DNA of 64,000 nt. Source: Dama dama (taxonomy: Eukaryota > Chordata > Mammalia > Artiodactyla > Cervidae). A program made the translations under genes and the position numbers. Shown piece after piece: positions 10,620 to 21,869 of the stretch. Each line of letters begins with the position of its first letter. Within the stretch, counting starts at the first letter, position 1. The stretch is from positions 16,120,001-16,184,000 of the forward strand of contig NC_083714.1 in the NCBI RefSeq assembly GCF_033118175.1. Direction: 5' to 3'. The notes beneath the pieces were generated by a model. The model saw only the letters and a program-made list of their open reading frames with translations. It searched no databases and was not told the origin of the DNA.

Positions 10620-11306
10620 TCCTGTCCTGGGCTCATTCCTACACTACATTCCACAACTGGTCTAACTGCTGGGTCTGTGGAGTGCTCCCCTCTTCATCAG
10701 TGGAAGATTTCCCATGGTGGGCATCTTCACTTCAAGGAAAGGACTTTCTCCAAGTCTGCGAATACCTTCGACAACAACAATCATATGTGATGCCTCTTCT
10801 TAATCTAGATGCCTCTTCTTAATCTGATGACATCTAACAGTCCTAAGATGGACTCGTGCAACACTTCGTACCTTAACTGTGGACATAACGTGACTTAACT
10901 TTGCTGATTGTTCTGTTTTTGCTGTTTGCTCCCTGCATCTGTAACTGTGTGATTGGCTTTGTTTCTAGCCGCCTGAAGGCTTTCAAGTTACAAATGTTTG
11001 CTCAAACTCCTGCCACTGTGGCAGCTTCCTTCAACTACTACTTGGGGCCCCTGGATGAGAGACCCTCAGTATGAGAGTTAGGAGAATATATTTCCTCACC
11101 AATTTAGGAACAACACCCATTTCCCTAGGCAACATAATTCTCCTAAAAGAAAAGCGGGGGGGGGGGGGGGGGTGGCGGGAATGAGAGGGTAACATGTAGG
11201 AAGGCCAGGGGTCTCCAAATGGAGGAAATAGGCTGCAAGTGTCAAACAGATTTTTTATCTCTCTCTCAAGCGGCAGGAGGAAACAAACTGCCTGTCAGAT
11301 TTTTGG
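10620..11306 (+). mobile_element. endogenous-retrovirus-like 3' fragment, candidate
   Basis: This non-L1 block splits the antisense L1. It contains a purine-rich tract, AAAAGAAAAGC followed by 17 G (11145-11172), like a retroviral polypurine tract. TGAGAGGGTAACATG, which would be the start of a 3' LTR, follows at about 11181. The rest is non-coding and carries a local duplication (GATGCCTCTTCTTAATCT at about 10790-10827). The LTR is cut short by the Bov-tA at 11305. The retroviral assignment is inferred from layout. Confidence 0.35.
11156..11172 (+). repeat. (G)17 tract
   Basis: Seventeen consecutive G in otherwise AT-rich DNA, at the position of a putative polypurine tract. Such a run can form a G-quadruplex and is prone to length change and sequencing error. 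Confidence 0.9.
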
Positions 11307-11612
11307 CTTCCCTGATAGTTCAGTTGGTAAAGAATCACCCTACAATGCAGGAGACCCCGGTTTAATTCCTGGGTCAGGAAGATCCCCTGGTGAAGGGATA
11401 GGCTACCCACCCCAGTATTCTTGGACTTCCATTATGGTTTAGCTGGTAAAGAATCTGCCTGAGATGCGGAAGACCTGGGTTCAATCCCTGAGTTGGGAAA
11501 ATCCCCTGGAGAAGGGAAAGGCTACCCACTCCAGTATTCTGGCCTGGAGAATTCCATGGACTGTATAGTCCATGGGGTCGCAAAGAGTCGGACATGACTG
11601 AGTGACTTTAAA
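11305..11612 (+). mobile_element. Bov-tA SINE with duplicated head
   Basis: The tRNA-derived head plus first body block occurs twice in tandem: once at about 11305-11411 and again from 11425 ('ctggtaaagaatctgcctga'), before one complete tail with 'ccatggggtcgcaaagagtc'. This is a longer Bov-tA form than the others in the window. The Bov-tA relationship is unambiguous. Confidence 0.92.
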
Positions 11613-12917
11613 TGTTAAAAAAAAATACAGTACATACATACAATTAAATGTATCCATTTTAAATTTATCATTCAATGAATTCTGACAAATGGATACGCCA
11701 CCACAACCAAGGTACAGAATATTTCTATCACTGAAAAACCTATCTCCTCCCTCTTCCCAGTCTATTCTCATCCCCCACCACTGACTCCTGTCAATCATTT
11801 GTCTCCTTAGATTTATCTTTTCTAGAATTTCTCATTAAAAAAATTAGTATATTTTGTTTCTTTTTTTCTCAACGTAATATTTTTGAGATTCACCAGTGTT
11901 GTTTTTTCAGTAGTTTATTCCTTTTTATTGCTGAATAGTTCAATGTTCACTTTTGATGGGTATATTATGATACTCTCTTTGTATAAATTAAGCCAATTTA
12001 TCAATCATTTCTTTTATCGTTAATGTTTTTGAGCCCATTTTGTCTAGAAATGTTTGCCTACTCTAAGTTCATGAGGATGTTTTTCTATGTTATCTTCTAG
12101 AAGCTTTGCTATTTACCTTTACACATTTAGATAAAAATTTACCAGGAATAAGTTTTGTGTCTATATTGAGACAGGGTCAGTTTTCATATTCAGTGTAGAT
12201 ACCTAAATTACCTAATGCCATTCTTTGAAAAAACTGTGTTTTTATTCAATGCCACCTTGGTTATTAATCAGTTGTCCATACATACACTCTGAGTTTGTTT
12301 GCATACACTGTATTCTGTTCTGTTGATCTATTCAGTCTTTATGCCAATAGCATACTGCCTTGATTTGAATAGCTGAAAAAATCAGGTTAAGTCATCCAAC
12401 TTTTTTTCCTCTTCAAATTTTCCTTGCATATTCTTGATCCCTTGTACCTCTATATTCATTTTAGAATTACCTTGTCATTTTTTTTTCTACAAAAATATCT
12501 GCTGCAGTTTTCATTGATTTATAGACTGATGTATAATTAACATTTTCATAGTATGAGCCTCCAAATCCATGAACATGGAATGTCTCTGTTTATTTAAATC
12601 ATTTACATTCTATCTCCAAAGTTTTCTAACATTTTCTGTGTAGATGTCTTGCATATCTTCTGCTAGATTTACTCCTAGGTAAAGTAGAAACTGTGATGTT
12701 CTATCCATATTTCCTCCTTCAATACTAAGGAACTCATTTCCCTAGCTGCTGGGAATCTTGAGGGCTGAGAGAGCTATTGGCTGAGTCTTTTCCCAGGAAT
12801 TACTCTCAGCTGAAGAGAGGTAGTACCTAATTGTCTCACCCCTCTCCCAATGACTGGTTCATACAGGAGAATAGTTATAAGAATTTGTTCCCTTTCTGCA
12901 AGAGTAAAGTGTCAAAT

Positions 12918-13045
12918 AAAATATTAAACACCCAGTTAAATTTGAATTTCAGATGAACAAGAATTCTTGTATCAACGTTTAAACATATTTACAATTACCC
13001 CATCTTCATCCAAAATTCAAATTTAACTGAGCAGTGTACTTTTTG
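12918..13045. mobile_element. palindromic MITE, copy 1
   Basis: Inverted arms: CCCAGTTAAATTTGAATTTC near 12931-12950 and its complement AAATTCAAATTTAACTGAGC near 13012-13031. The central part is diverged. The same sequence recurs at 30471-30640. This is a short non-autonomous DNA transposon; the family name is uncertain. Confidence 0.75.
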
Positions 13046-13149
13046 TTTTGTTTTAGTTTTTAACTAAATCTGTCAATGCTACACAAGTGTGGACAACAAT
13101 TAAGTGCCATCCCACTTTCAGAGAGTCCCTTGAGTTTGGAGGAGGCTCT

Positions 13150-13364
13150 GGGCTTTCCTGGTGGCTCAGATGGTAAAGAATCCGCCTTCAATGTGGGAGA
13201 CCTGGGTTTGATCCCTGGGTCGGGAAGACCCCCTGGAGGAGGGCATGACAACCCACTCCAGTATTCTTGCCTGGAGAATCCCCATGGACAGAGGAGTCTG
13301 GCAGGTTGCAGTCCATGGGGTTGCAAAGAGTTGGACATGACTGAGCGACTAAGCACACACACAC
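13150..13364 (+). mobile_element. Bov-tA SINE
   Basis: Near full-length copy from GGGCTTTCCTGGTGGCTCAG to the 'gactgagcgactaagc' end with a (CA)n tail. Low divergence suggests a fairly recent insertion. The open frames in it on both strands are typical SINE shadows. Confidence 0.95.
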
Positions 13365-13525
13365 TGTTGCTATTGCATTGCACTTCAACTCCTTTCTTTA
13401 CATAATTCTACTTTTTAGACTCTTCCATAAGTGCTGACCCTGAGGGTACTTCACAGTAATTTTATAGGAATACAAATATTTGTTTCAGAGTCTGTTACCT
13501 AAGCCAGTTAGTATGAGGAGTGGTC

Positions 13526-13764
13526 TTCCACCGGGCTTCCCCAGTGGGGAAAGAATCAGTGGTAAAGAATCTGCCTGCAATGCAGGAGAAGCAGGAGTCC
13601 TGGGTTCAATCCCTGGTCAGGGAGATCCCATGAAAGAGGGCATGGTAATCCATTCCAGTATTCTTGCCAGGAAAATCCCATGGATAGAGGAGCCTGGCAG
13701 GCTATGGCCCATGGAGTCACAAAGAGTCAGACACAACTAAAATGACTGAGCACACACAGCACAT
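13526..13764 (+). mobile_element. Bov-tA SINE
   Basis: Bov-tA body ('gtaaagaatctgcctgcaat' to 'agtcagacacaactaaaatg') with a (CA)n end and a small insertion in the head. The 8-bp target duplication GAGTGGTC flanks it at 13518-13525 and 13765-13772. Confidence 0.93.
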
Positions 13765-13924
13765 GAGTGGTCAGAAGATGCAGACTAAAACTGGAATTTT
13801 GGACCTGAATCACTGACTGGGATTCTGACGATCAGAATTTGATCACGAGTAGTAAGGTGGAGTACCTGGCATGCTCTAGTAATGCAACTGTTAAAACTTT
13901 CACTTGTGGCGAACACATTAGAAG

Positions 13925-14116
13925 TGAAGTGAAAGTTGCTCACTCATGTCCAATTCTTTGTGACCCCATGGACTGTGTCCATGGAATTCTCCAGGCCAGA
14001 ATACTGGAGTGGGTAGCCTTTCCCTTCTCCAGGGGGTCTTCCCAACCCAGGGATAGAACCTAAGTCTCCTGCATTGTGGGAGGGTTCTTTACCAGCTGAG
14101 CCACAAAGGGAAGCCT
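13925..14116 (-). mobile_element. Bov-tA SINE, antisense
   Basis: Reverse complement of Bov-tA, from 'gtccaattctttgtgacccc' to the tRNA-like head 'accagctgagccacaaaggg'. It lies inside what appears to be the ERVL gag region. Confidence 0.94.
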
Positions 14117-14825
14117 AAACCGGTTAGGATACTAGTTAAGAGAATATATTGATCAGTGACTGGTATAAAATCAAGATTTTGAGAGTTTTTAGAGAAGCCC
14201 CATTTGTAAAGAAAATGGAATCAGTTGGCTGTTCAGTGCCATGAGTGCATTGGAGAAAAGCTATGAATAGCTGAGTGTGATTAATCACTGACTGAAAACA
14301 AAATATAAAAGTCAAAATGTCTATTTGGCAGTATATAAAAACATCATCTCCTGCAAAGGAAAGAGAAAATTGAAGGTCAGATTCAGGACTCAACTATAGG
14401 AATAACAGTGCTCCAGAGAAAGTTGATTTCCTAGCCACAGAAAGTCCAGAATGTCTTCTATGTCAGATTTGGAGAGCTTAATGTGCAGGAATCATGGGAG
14501 TTACAGTGGGGCACCAGAGTCAGATAAGTAAAAATCCTTGCAACCCCAGTTTCCCTTGAACCCTCTAGGCCTGTGAAAGTGGTCTACTCCTCCCTGTTAA
14601 AGACTAGCATTCCTCCTTTCCTTGAAGATGATGCAGAGAACTCTGCCTTACAAAGCAACACATGATTCCTTCACAGTTTACTCCTATCTTCCCTACTGGC
14701 CATGAAACCACAAAATAGGGCTAAGTCCCAATGTAAACTGAACCTCTAAGGAAGAAAAGGGACTATACACCCAAACACCTAGAGGACCAGGCAAATAGGA
14801 GCCACCCTTATGGCAGAAAGCTAAA

Positions 14826-15567
14826 AGGAACTAAAGAGCCTCTTGATGAAAGTGAAAGAGGAGAGTGAAAAAGCTGGCTTAAAACTCAACATTCAAAAAC
14901 TAAGGTCATGGCATCTGGTCCCATTACTTGATGGCAAATAGATGGGGAAACAATGGAAACAGTGACAGACTTTATTTTCTTGGGCTCCAAAATCACTGCA
15001 GATGGTGACTGCAGCCATGAAATTAAAAGATGCTTGCTCCTTGGAAAAACAGCTATGACCAGTCTAGACAGCATATTAAAAAGGAGAGACATTACTTTGC
15101 TTTAAAGGTGCATATAGTCAAAGCTATGGTTTTTCCAATAGTCATGTGTGGATGTGAAAGTTGGACTACAAAGAAAGCTGAGTGCTGAAGAATTGATGCT
15201 TTGGAACTGTGGTATTGGAGAAGACTTTTGAGAGTCCCTTGGACAGCAAGGAGATCAAACCAATCAATCCTAAAGGAAATCAGTCCTGATTATTCATTGG
15301 AAGGACTGATACTGAAGCTGAGCTCCAATACTTTGGTCACCTGATGCGAAGAATTGACTCATTGGAAAAGACCCTAATGCTGGGAAAGATTGAAGGCAGG
15401 AGGAGAAGGGGACGACAGATGAGATGACTGGATGGCATCACTAACTTTGTGGACATGAGTTTGAGCAAGCTTCAGGAATGGGTGATGGACAGGGAAGCCT
15501 GGTGTACTGCAGTCCATGGGGTTGCAAAGAGTCGGGCATGACTGAGCGACTGAACTGAACTGAAACA
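14826..15567 (+). mobile_element. BovB LINE 3' part, sense
   Basis: 5'-truncated within the reverse transcriptase region. It begins at the 'agagcctcttgatgaaagtg' block, passes 'gacagactttattttcttgg' and 'catggtttttccaatagtc'-type sequence, and ends with 'gagcgactgaactgaactga'. Frames are broken by stops. It is inserted in ERVL gag/pol sequence and so is younger. Confidence 0.94.
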
Positions 15568-16212
15568 GGAGCCAAGAGAGTACATTTGGGACTCTGTCAT
15601 GAAGGTGTTGGATCAATGTGGAGGGGCAAGGGAGATATAAGATTGAATAAAAGAGAATATATTGGTATGGGAGCATTCTCCATTAATCCAGACTTTACTA
15701 CCCTGGAAAAGACCTTGGGAATCCATGCTAGGAAGCTGCTAGGATGGCTCTTAGAAACTTAGAGAAATTGATGGCTCACATTAAGTGAAGTAGATAGGCC
15801 AGAATTGCCATAGAAGACAGTAAACAAACAGATTGCAAGGCTCAAAAAGGTGTATTTTAGAGTGGGTATACCATATTAGGCTAGAAAACTCATCAATTGA
15901 TTATGTTTTTGTGAGAGAACCCAGTGGTACTCAGTTCACCAAAGCATTAATGAAAGTGGTAGTGAGAAGGGGGATCAGAATTGTTGAGATACTTAGGAGG
16001 GGCTGCCTTATTTGGATTGGGATGATGGAAGTACTATTACAAAAGCAGGCTCACTGGTAGCCATAAGGGAAAAAATAATCCTGAAATAATGGAGGCTAGC
16101 TGGTGGTGCTTTACCATTAGAAACAAATAATAGGTAGTAAAACATAGCATCCTTAGAGACAAGTCAAATGGGTAATTGAAAAAAAAAAAAAGGTATTACC
16201 CACTCTGTATTA

Positions 16213-16428
16213 TGGGTCAGTAAACTATAACCCATGGATTAGCAGCCTATTTTATAAATAAAGCTTTTTTGGAATACAACCAAGCCCATTTATTTTCATA
16301 TTGTCTGTGGTTGTTTTCACACTACAGTGGCAGAATGGCAAAACTGGGTATTTGTGACAGACCAAATGACCTACAAGTCTAAAATGTTTGCTGTTCAGTC
16401 ATTTAAACTAAAAATTTGCTAACCTCAG
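16213..16428 (+). mobile_element. hAT-type MER element
   Basis: Full-length-looking copy of a common non-autonomous hAT element: 'gtcagtaaactataacccat' start, 'aataaagcttttttggaata' middle, and a 'gtttgctgttcagtcattta' to 'aatttgctaacctc' end. The exact MER number is uncertain. It precedes another hAT element by about 180 bp. Confidence 0.75.
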
Positions 16429-16604
16429 ATTCATATAATGAATGGAAATCAAAGATATATAATCAAGAGACTGAATGTGGTCACACAAATAAAGAGTCAC
16501 ATTCCTTTGCTCAGTTTCAGGACTGGACATGAATCAGGCCCCCAATACTTACAGCACAATAGAAAATATATACAATATTGATTTCCTCAGTCTTTTTCTA
16601 CAAC

Positions 16605-16812
16605 ATTGATTCTCAACTAGGAGTGATTTTTTTCTTCCCAGAGTATATTTGACAATGACTAGAGACATTTTATTTTCATGACTGGGGGAATGCTACTGTC
16701 ATCTAGTGAGTAGTGGCCAAGAATACATCTTACGATCCATAGGATAGGCCCCTATACCAAAGAATCATCCAGCCACAAATCTCAGTCATGCTAAGGTTAA
16801 GAAATGCTGTCC
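16605..16812 (+). mobile_element. hAT-type MER element, same family as 3081-3885
   Basis: An uninterrupted copy of the element that is split in four near the window start: 'gattctcaactaggagtgat', 'catttgacaatgactagaga'-like core, 'ctgtcatctagtgagtagtg' and 'gctaaggttaagaaatgctg'. It gives an in-window reference for the broken copy. Confidence 0.8.
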
Positions 16813-17263
16813 TAAAGATACCTAAAGCCATTTACTCAGATAACTGTACACTAGGAAAAGGAAAATACCCAAATATTTCAATAACCATTGGATCTGAGTC
16901 AACATACTCAGAACTGGAATCGTCATCATTAAACACCTCCTCTTTGAATGGGGAAGTATGAGACCTAGGTCATAAATGGAGTCCTAACCCAGGATCAATT
17001 TACACAAGATTCAGAGTCCAAGCCAGTAGTTATTCCCCAAGTCCTCAAATGTCTAATTGGAATGTAGATATTGGTAATTGTTAGGATCCTGCTCTAGTTA
17101 TTTGGCCTATAAGATAAGAGCTATCATAATCGGGGAGGGCCCCGTGGAAGAAGCCTCTCAAACACCTCTCCACCAAACCCAAGGCTAAAATAGAAAAGTG
17201 AAAAAAAAAATACAGCCCAAGTGAAATAAATGGGACTGATTAGTACCCTCCTTAAAGATCCTT

Positions 17264-17491
17264 GTGGTGGTGGTACCCTTTATATCACTATTTAATTCAC
17301 CAGCCTGGCTTTCAGAAAAATCAAAGATTTCCTGCAGGATGACAGTGGGTTCAAGCAAATCACACACCTCAGTAGTAACTGCTGTACCAGAATTTGTATC
17401 TTTGCTAGAGCTGATTAACAAGGCCCCAGGTATTTGGTACATGGTCATTGATCTTATGAGTGACTTCTTTTTCTTTCCTACTAAGGAATAA
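17264..17491 (+). pseudogene. ERVL reverse transcriptase remnant
   Basis: Within a 75-codon open frame the residues RMTVGSSK, VPEFVSLLELINK and WYMVIDL follow the order expected at the start of a retroviral RT palm, the last being the motif A region (conserved D retained). The next positions have diverged (MSDFFFF). Upstream and downstream frames are shifted. It is a dead fragment of the provirus, and the reading is by family resemblance. Confidence 0.6.
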
Positions 17492-18493
17492 GATCAGAAG
17501 CAGTTTGCATTTACTTAGACTAGATGATAGATTACATTTGCTTTATTTCCACCAGCACTATTAATTCACCTATTCTGTTGAATGTAGTTCCAAGAATTCT
17601 GAATTTTCTGAACATTCTACATAGTATCACATTGATATGCTATATCAGTGATGTCATGTGAATCAAACAAGATGAAAAATAAGTGTCAGGTAATTTGAAG
17701 GCATTAGTAAGAAACACGAGCACCAGAAGTTAGGCTATAAAACCTATGAAAGATTCAGAGGCCCATGACATTATTAAAGGTTTTAGAGTGGTCTAGGGTA
17801 TGCCAGGATAACTCCTTCAAAGTAAAAGAAAATGTATTTCATCATACCTCTCTTATCACTAAAAAGAGAGACCAAAACCTGATAGGGGTTAGACAGGTAG
17901 TATATTCCACACTGGGAATATTACTTCAATATATTACCTGGTGATATGAAAGGATGCCAGCTTTGAGTAGGGGCCAGAGCAGGGAAAATCTCTGTAGCTG
18001 GTCCAGGCTGCCATATAAGTGGCCCTGTTGCTTGGGTCATGTGACTCAGAAAACCCTGTGGTACTCAAAGTTTTGAGAATAGGAAAAGATGTCACATGGA
18101 ATTTATCATAAGTTTTAGTAGGGGAATCACAGTGTAGACCAATGTGTTCTGGAGTAAAGTCATGCCACTTTCACTGGAAAATTGCATACCACTTGAAAAC
18201 CAGTCACTGACATTCTATTGAACTGTAGTAGATTGACTCATCATGGAACACCAAGTGGCCACATGGCCAGAACTATCCGTATTGAGCTGGGCTCTAAAAG
18301 ATTCTAGACTAAGTTATAAGGTTTTGTGGACCTAGCAGTGATTTACTGTAAGATGAAGTGGTACATCTAGGGCTGGTTATGAGCAGGGCCAGATGGTACA
18401 AGTAAACTACATGAGTAGATGGATCGCAGTTTCACATCACCCATCCTGTTGTATTTGCACCTTTTTCTCAGTTTTCACTTATACCCACATTTG

Positions 18494-18511
18494 TGATGGT
18501 GATGGTGATGG
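18494..18511 (+). repeat. (GATGGT)3 short tandem repeat
   Basis: Three perfect copies of a hexamer inside degraded ERVL sequence. Too short for a functional claim. Confidence 0.85.
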
Positions 18512-18874
18512 TTGTAGTGTACCTTACAATCAGCTGATGGACAAGGGAAAACACCAAGCTTCATTCACAAACTGACCAGTTCAATATGTTGGTGCAAAGC
18601 CAAAAGCGGACTTTCGTTATACTATAGCCCCACTCAGAAAGGCACTAAGCTAAACACATAGTCATCCTCTCTGTCTGAAAGAAAGATTTGAGGGAAATTC
18701 TCAGATGGTGCAAATGACCATTTACTGTGGGGAAAAAGTGGCCTAAGTTGAGGATATTTAGGAACTTATTTTAGTGAAAGATTGAAAGATCAGGGACAAG
18801 AAGGTCTAGGAAAGAGGCAAATGATAGACTTAGGGAAGTGTGGATAAACCTATAGGAGTAGATACCAGGTTTGA

Positions 18875-19099
18875 GGGCTTCTCTGGTGGTGCTAACAGTA
18901 AAGACTCCATCTGCAGAGCAGGAGACGCAGGAGATATGGGTTTGATCCCTGGGTTCGGAAGATCCCCTGGAAGTGGGCATGGTAACCCACTCCAGTATTC
19001 TTGACTGGAGAATCCCATGGACAGAGGAGCCTGGCAGGCTACAGTTCATAGTGTCGCAGAGAGTTGGACATGCCTGAAGTGACTCAACACACACACATG
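18875..19099 (+). mobile_element. Bov-tA SINE
   Basis: Copy with the 'gggcttctctggtgg' head, a 'gcaggagacgcaggag' small duplication, and a (CA)n end. The target duplication TACCAGGTTTGA (18863-18874) and TACCAGGTGTGA (19100-19111) differs by one base. It is inserted in ERVL pol. Confidence 0.94.
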
Positions 19100-19821
19100 T
19101 ACCAGGTGTGAACATCTTCAAACCACCTGTTAAAACCCATCAGAATCATCTGCCATAGAGGGGCACTAACAACCAAGTAGACAGGATTATTTGGCTAGTT
19201 TACATTGCCTAACTTCTGTCACAGACAACTCTGGTGCTGACAAAATGGGAACAGAAATATAATATCTCAGGTGGCAGAGATGAAGGCTATGTATGTGCCA
19301 AATAAAATGAAGTTCCACTCACAAAGCTGATATAGCTACTGCCCCTGCCAAAAGTCCATCCTGTTAGCAACAGAGAGAAGCTGAATCTCCAATATGGTAC
19401 CATCCCTCAAAGAGACTAGCCAGGCTCTTGGTGGCAAATTAGTTATATCAAATCCCTTCCATCTTGGAAGGGCAGTGATTCATGTTGACTAAAACTGACA
19501 TATATCCTGGGTCAGAGTCTCAGTCATCACCACTATCTGAGGGTTTACAGAATGTTTGTTCCAATGACATGTGATCCCCCGTAGCATTCTATGTTTGATA
19601 TCAAGAAACATATTTTATAGCAAAGGAGGTGAAACAGTGGACACATCACCATGGGATCTGCTAGTCCTATCACATCCACATTACACAGAAGTTGCTGGCC
19701 TGATAGAGCAATAGGACAGCCTTTTGAAAGTACAACTAAAGCATCATATTGAAGATGGTAGCCTGTGAGATGGGAGTCCCGTTCTCCATGATATAGTGTA
19801 CACACTAAATCAATGTGCTTT

Positions 19822-20060
19822 AGTATTCACCATGTGATGCAAAAAGCTGACTCATTGGAAAAGACTCTGATGCTGGGAAAGATTGAAGGCAAAAGGAGAA
19901 GAGGGCAGCAGAGGATGGGATGGTTGAATAGCATCACTGATTCAACAGAAATGAGCTTGGGCAAACTCCAGGAGATGGTAAGGAACAGGGAGGCCTAGCA
20001 TGCTGCAGTCCATGGGGTCACAAAGAGTCAGATACAACTTAGCAACTGAACAGCAACAAA
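19822..20060 (+). mobile_element. BovB 3' end (ART2A-like), sense
   Basis: Last ~240 bases of BovB: 'gctgactcattggaaaagac', 'gctgggaaagattgaaggc', 'gcatcactgattcaacagaa' and the end 'caactgaacagcaacaaaaa'. It is inserted at the 3' part of the ERVL interior. Confidence 0.93.
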
Positions 20061-20689
20061 AATCCTTGCTTACTATAAGCTCCAAGTAACCCATTTGGAA
20101 AATGTGTACTTCCTGTTCCTACAAATCTGGGCTCTGTGAATTTAGAGGTCCTGGCTCCCAGAGAGGGATTGCTTCCACCATGGGACACAGCAAGAGTCCT
20201 TGTACACTTCAGGTTCTTCAGGCATGTCACTCTAATAGATAGGCAGAGAAAGGAGTCACCATCCTGACAAGGATAATTTACTCTGATGATCAGAAGGAGA
20301 TAAATCTGTTTTACACAATGAAGGTAGGGAAGAATGTTTGACACCCAGTTCATCTACTAGAATGTCTCATTACTCTTTTGTCTAACTTTGATGGTAAAGA
20401 GAAAAATTTATTAATTATGGACTTACAAGAGCATAGTAAACAGGGAAGAGGGTTTGATCACGCCGAAGAAATCATATAGGCCAGCAGCAGTAGCAGCCAA
20501 TGGTGAGGAGAATCTAGTCTAAACTGTGAATATCAGATGTACCTTGAGATCAATGCTGTGTCAGGGGCTGTAGTTTATCCTATTAGCCTTCATCTTGTAA
20601 ATTCCTGTTGGGAAAAAATAAGACCAAATAGAATGCTACTAATATTCTGTCCTTACAATTTACTAAGTAAATGAATTGAAGTGATAAAA

Positions 20690-21140
20690 ATCGTGAACTA
20701 TAGTCAGTGCCATTGTGCATGACTCAGATTCCGCATGAGAACCGAGATACTCATTCTCCCAGCTACTAAGAATATTGGTACCTGAGTGCTTGCAGCTGAC
20801 CTCCTTTCTGAGGATTTCCCTCTACTGAAGAAAATCATCTTGGTCAAAGTGATGCCCAAACTCCATGAACAGGTTGTGTCCAGGACAGTCCATGTAGGGG
20901 GGATAAAGGTCCAACCTCCTTGCCTACAGCTGAGATGACCCTGAAAGTACATTATAGTTTTAGAGTACCCACTGAGACCACTAAGGCTTTGTTGCAGCTA
21001 CATCAGAATTCATCTCTCCCTCTTCTCAATCTTACATCCTTCACTCCCCAACAAGAACTGATCTTGAGGGCACAACCCCATAAAATTCTTGGATGTCAAG
21101 TTCCATCATCTACTCAATAGCCCAGGGAAAATCTAAGATA
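20690..21140 (+). mobile_element. 3' LTR of the ERVL provirus (MLT2-like)
   Basis: Starts around the 'gactcagattccgcatgaga' stretch and contains 'ggacagtccatgtagggggg', 'gcctacagctgagatgacc' and 'cccataaaattcttggatgt' (a degraded polyadenylation signal), ending near 'agcccagggaaa'. Layout and content match the LTR family paired with ERVL. Position directly after the pol remnants supports this. Confidence 0.6.
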
Positions 21141-21656
21141 CAATGTATTTGATTTTCTCTGCTATTTTGAGTGATATATTTTAATTTTTTATTTTATAGT
21201 CATTTATCACTGATTTAAATAAGTGCATTTCACTTTTGTGTATTGTCTTTGTATCCAGTAGCCTTGCCAAATTAATTTATTCATGTAGTTTCTCTAGAGT
21301 CATTTTTTTCTATTCTCTACCTATATACTCATGTGATTTATGAATAATGGCATGTCTATTTCTTTTCAATTCTTCTACCTTTTCCTTGCCTAATTGCACT
21401 AGCTGGTACATGCAAGTACAATGTCAAATAGAGGTAGTAAGGGCAAGCATATTTTTCTTATTTCTAATCTCAGGGGGAAAGCTAAACATGTCACCATTGA
21501 ATATGATGTTTGCTGTACATGCTTTGCATATATTTTAATCAGAATAAGGACCTTTCAATTTACTTCTAGTTTTCTAACATTTTTGTTTAGTTGTTGATTT
21601 CTATCAAATACTTAATGTATTATTGATTGATATGATCACAAGATTTTTCCTTTATA
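21140..21656 (-). mobile_element. old L1 ORF2 fragment, antisense
   Basis: T-rich degenerate L1 sequence on the plus strand ('gtatccagtagccttgccaa', 'tgcaagtacaatgtcaaata', 'atgatgtttgctgtacatgc'), typical of antisense ORF2 RT sequence of old L1s. A SINE at 21657 ends it, and L1-like sequence resumes after that. Confidence 0.7.
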
Positions 21657-21861
21657 AGTAAGTAAGTGTTAGTCGCTCAGTCGTGCCCGACTCTTTGCGA
21701 CCCCATGGACTGCAGCCCACCAGGCTCCTCTGTCCATGAGATTTTCCAGGCAAGGATACTGGAGTGGGTTGCCATTTCCTTCTCCAGGGGATCTTCCCAA
21801 CCCATGGATTGAACCCGGGTTTCCTGCTCTGCAGGCAGATTCTTTACCGACTGAGCTGCAC
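21657..21861 (-). mobile_element. Bov-tA SINE, antisense, young
   Basis: Reverse complement of a nearly consensus Bov-tA: 'gttagtcgctcagtcgtgcc' through 'tccatgagattttccaggca' to 'ttctttaccgactgagctgc'. Low divergence makes it one of the youngest SINEs here. Confidence 0.95.
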
Positions 21862-21869
21862 ACTATTGA

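Larger units (their letters stand above)
8500..12715 (-). mobile_element. old L1, antisense, in three pieces
   Basis: Reverse-complement L1 3' UTR and ORF2 sequence lies at 8500-8985 ('tggacactcaacatttctac'), about 10130-10620 ('catttgcataattttatttc') and 11615-12715 ('gaattctgacaaatggatac', then degenerate ORF2 to 'gatttactcctagg'). The order suggests at least two overlapping L1 fragments. Two non-L1 blocks (8985-9850 and 10620-11306) and a Bov-tA lie between the pieces. All frames are full of stops, consistent with an L1M-age element. Confidence 0.75.
12715..13530 (+). mobile_element. possible 5' LTR of the ERVL provirus, interrupted
   Basis: The run 12725-12830 ('aactcatttccctagctgct'... 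'tactctcagctgaagagagg') resembles the beginning of the 3' LTR at about 20740-20830 ('actcattctcccagctacta' ... 'ccctctactgaagaaaa'), and it sits just upstream of ERVL internal sequence. A palindromic MITE and a Bov-tA interrupt it. The similarity is short and was judged by eye. Confidence 0.35.
13780..20690 (+). pseudogene. ERVL endogenous retrovirus, decayed gag/pol interior
   Basis: The plus strand carries remnants of an ERVL-type provirus in genome order. Gag-like sequence lies around 14340-14820, reverse transcriptase around 17264-17491, the RT/RNase H connection about 17890-18450 ('gatgccagctttgagtaggg', 'caccaagtggccacatgg') and integrase-like sequence about 19340-19800. Many stops and frameshifts disable it, and there is no env, as is usual for ERVL. 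It is interrupted by BovB (14826-15567, 19822-20060), Bov-tA (13925-14116, 18875-19099) and two hAT elements (16213-16428, 16605-16812). The age is old mammalian. Assignment rests on recalled similarity, with RT the clearest part. Confidence 0.7.

Noticed and set aside
13150..13364. tRNA gene suggested by the tRNA-like head of the SINEs
   Set aside because: The tRNA resemblance is ancestral to Bov-tA and CHR SINEs; no complete tRNA fold with intact A and B boxes and a terminator is visible.
18494..18511. Short hexamer repeat considered as the start of a minisatellite or CRISPR-like array
   Set aside because: Only three units, no spacers, inside decayed ERVL sequence; CRISPR is not expected in mammals.
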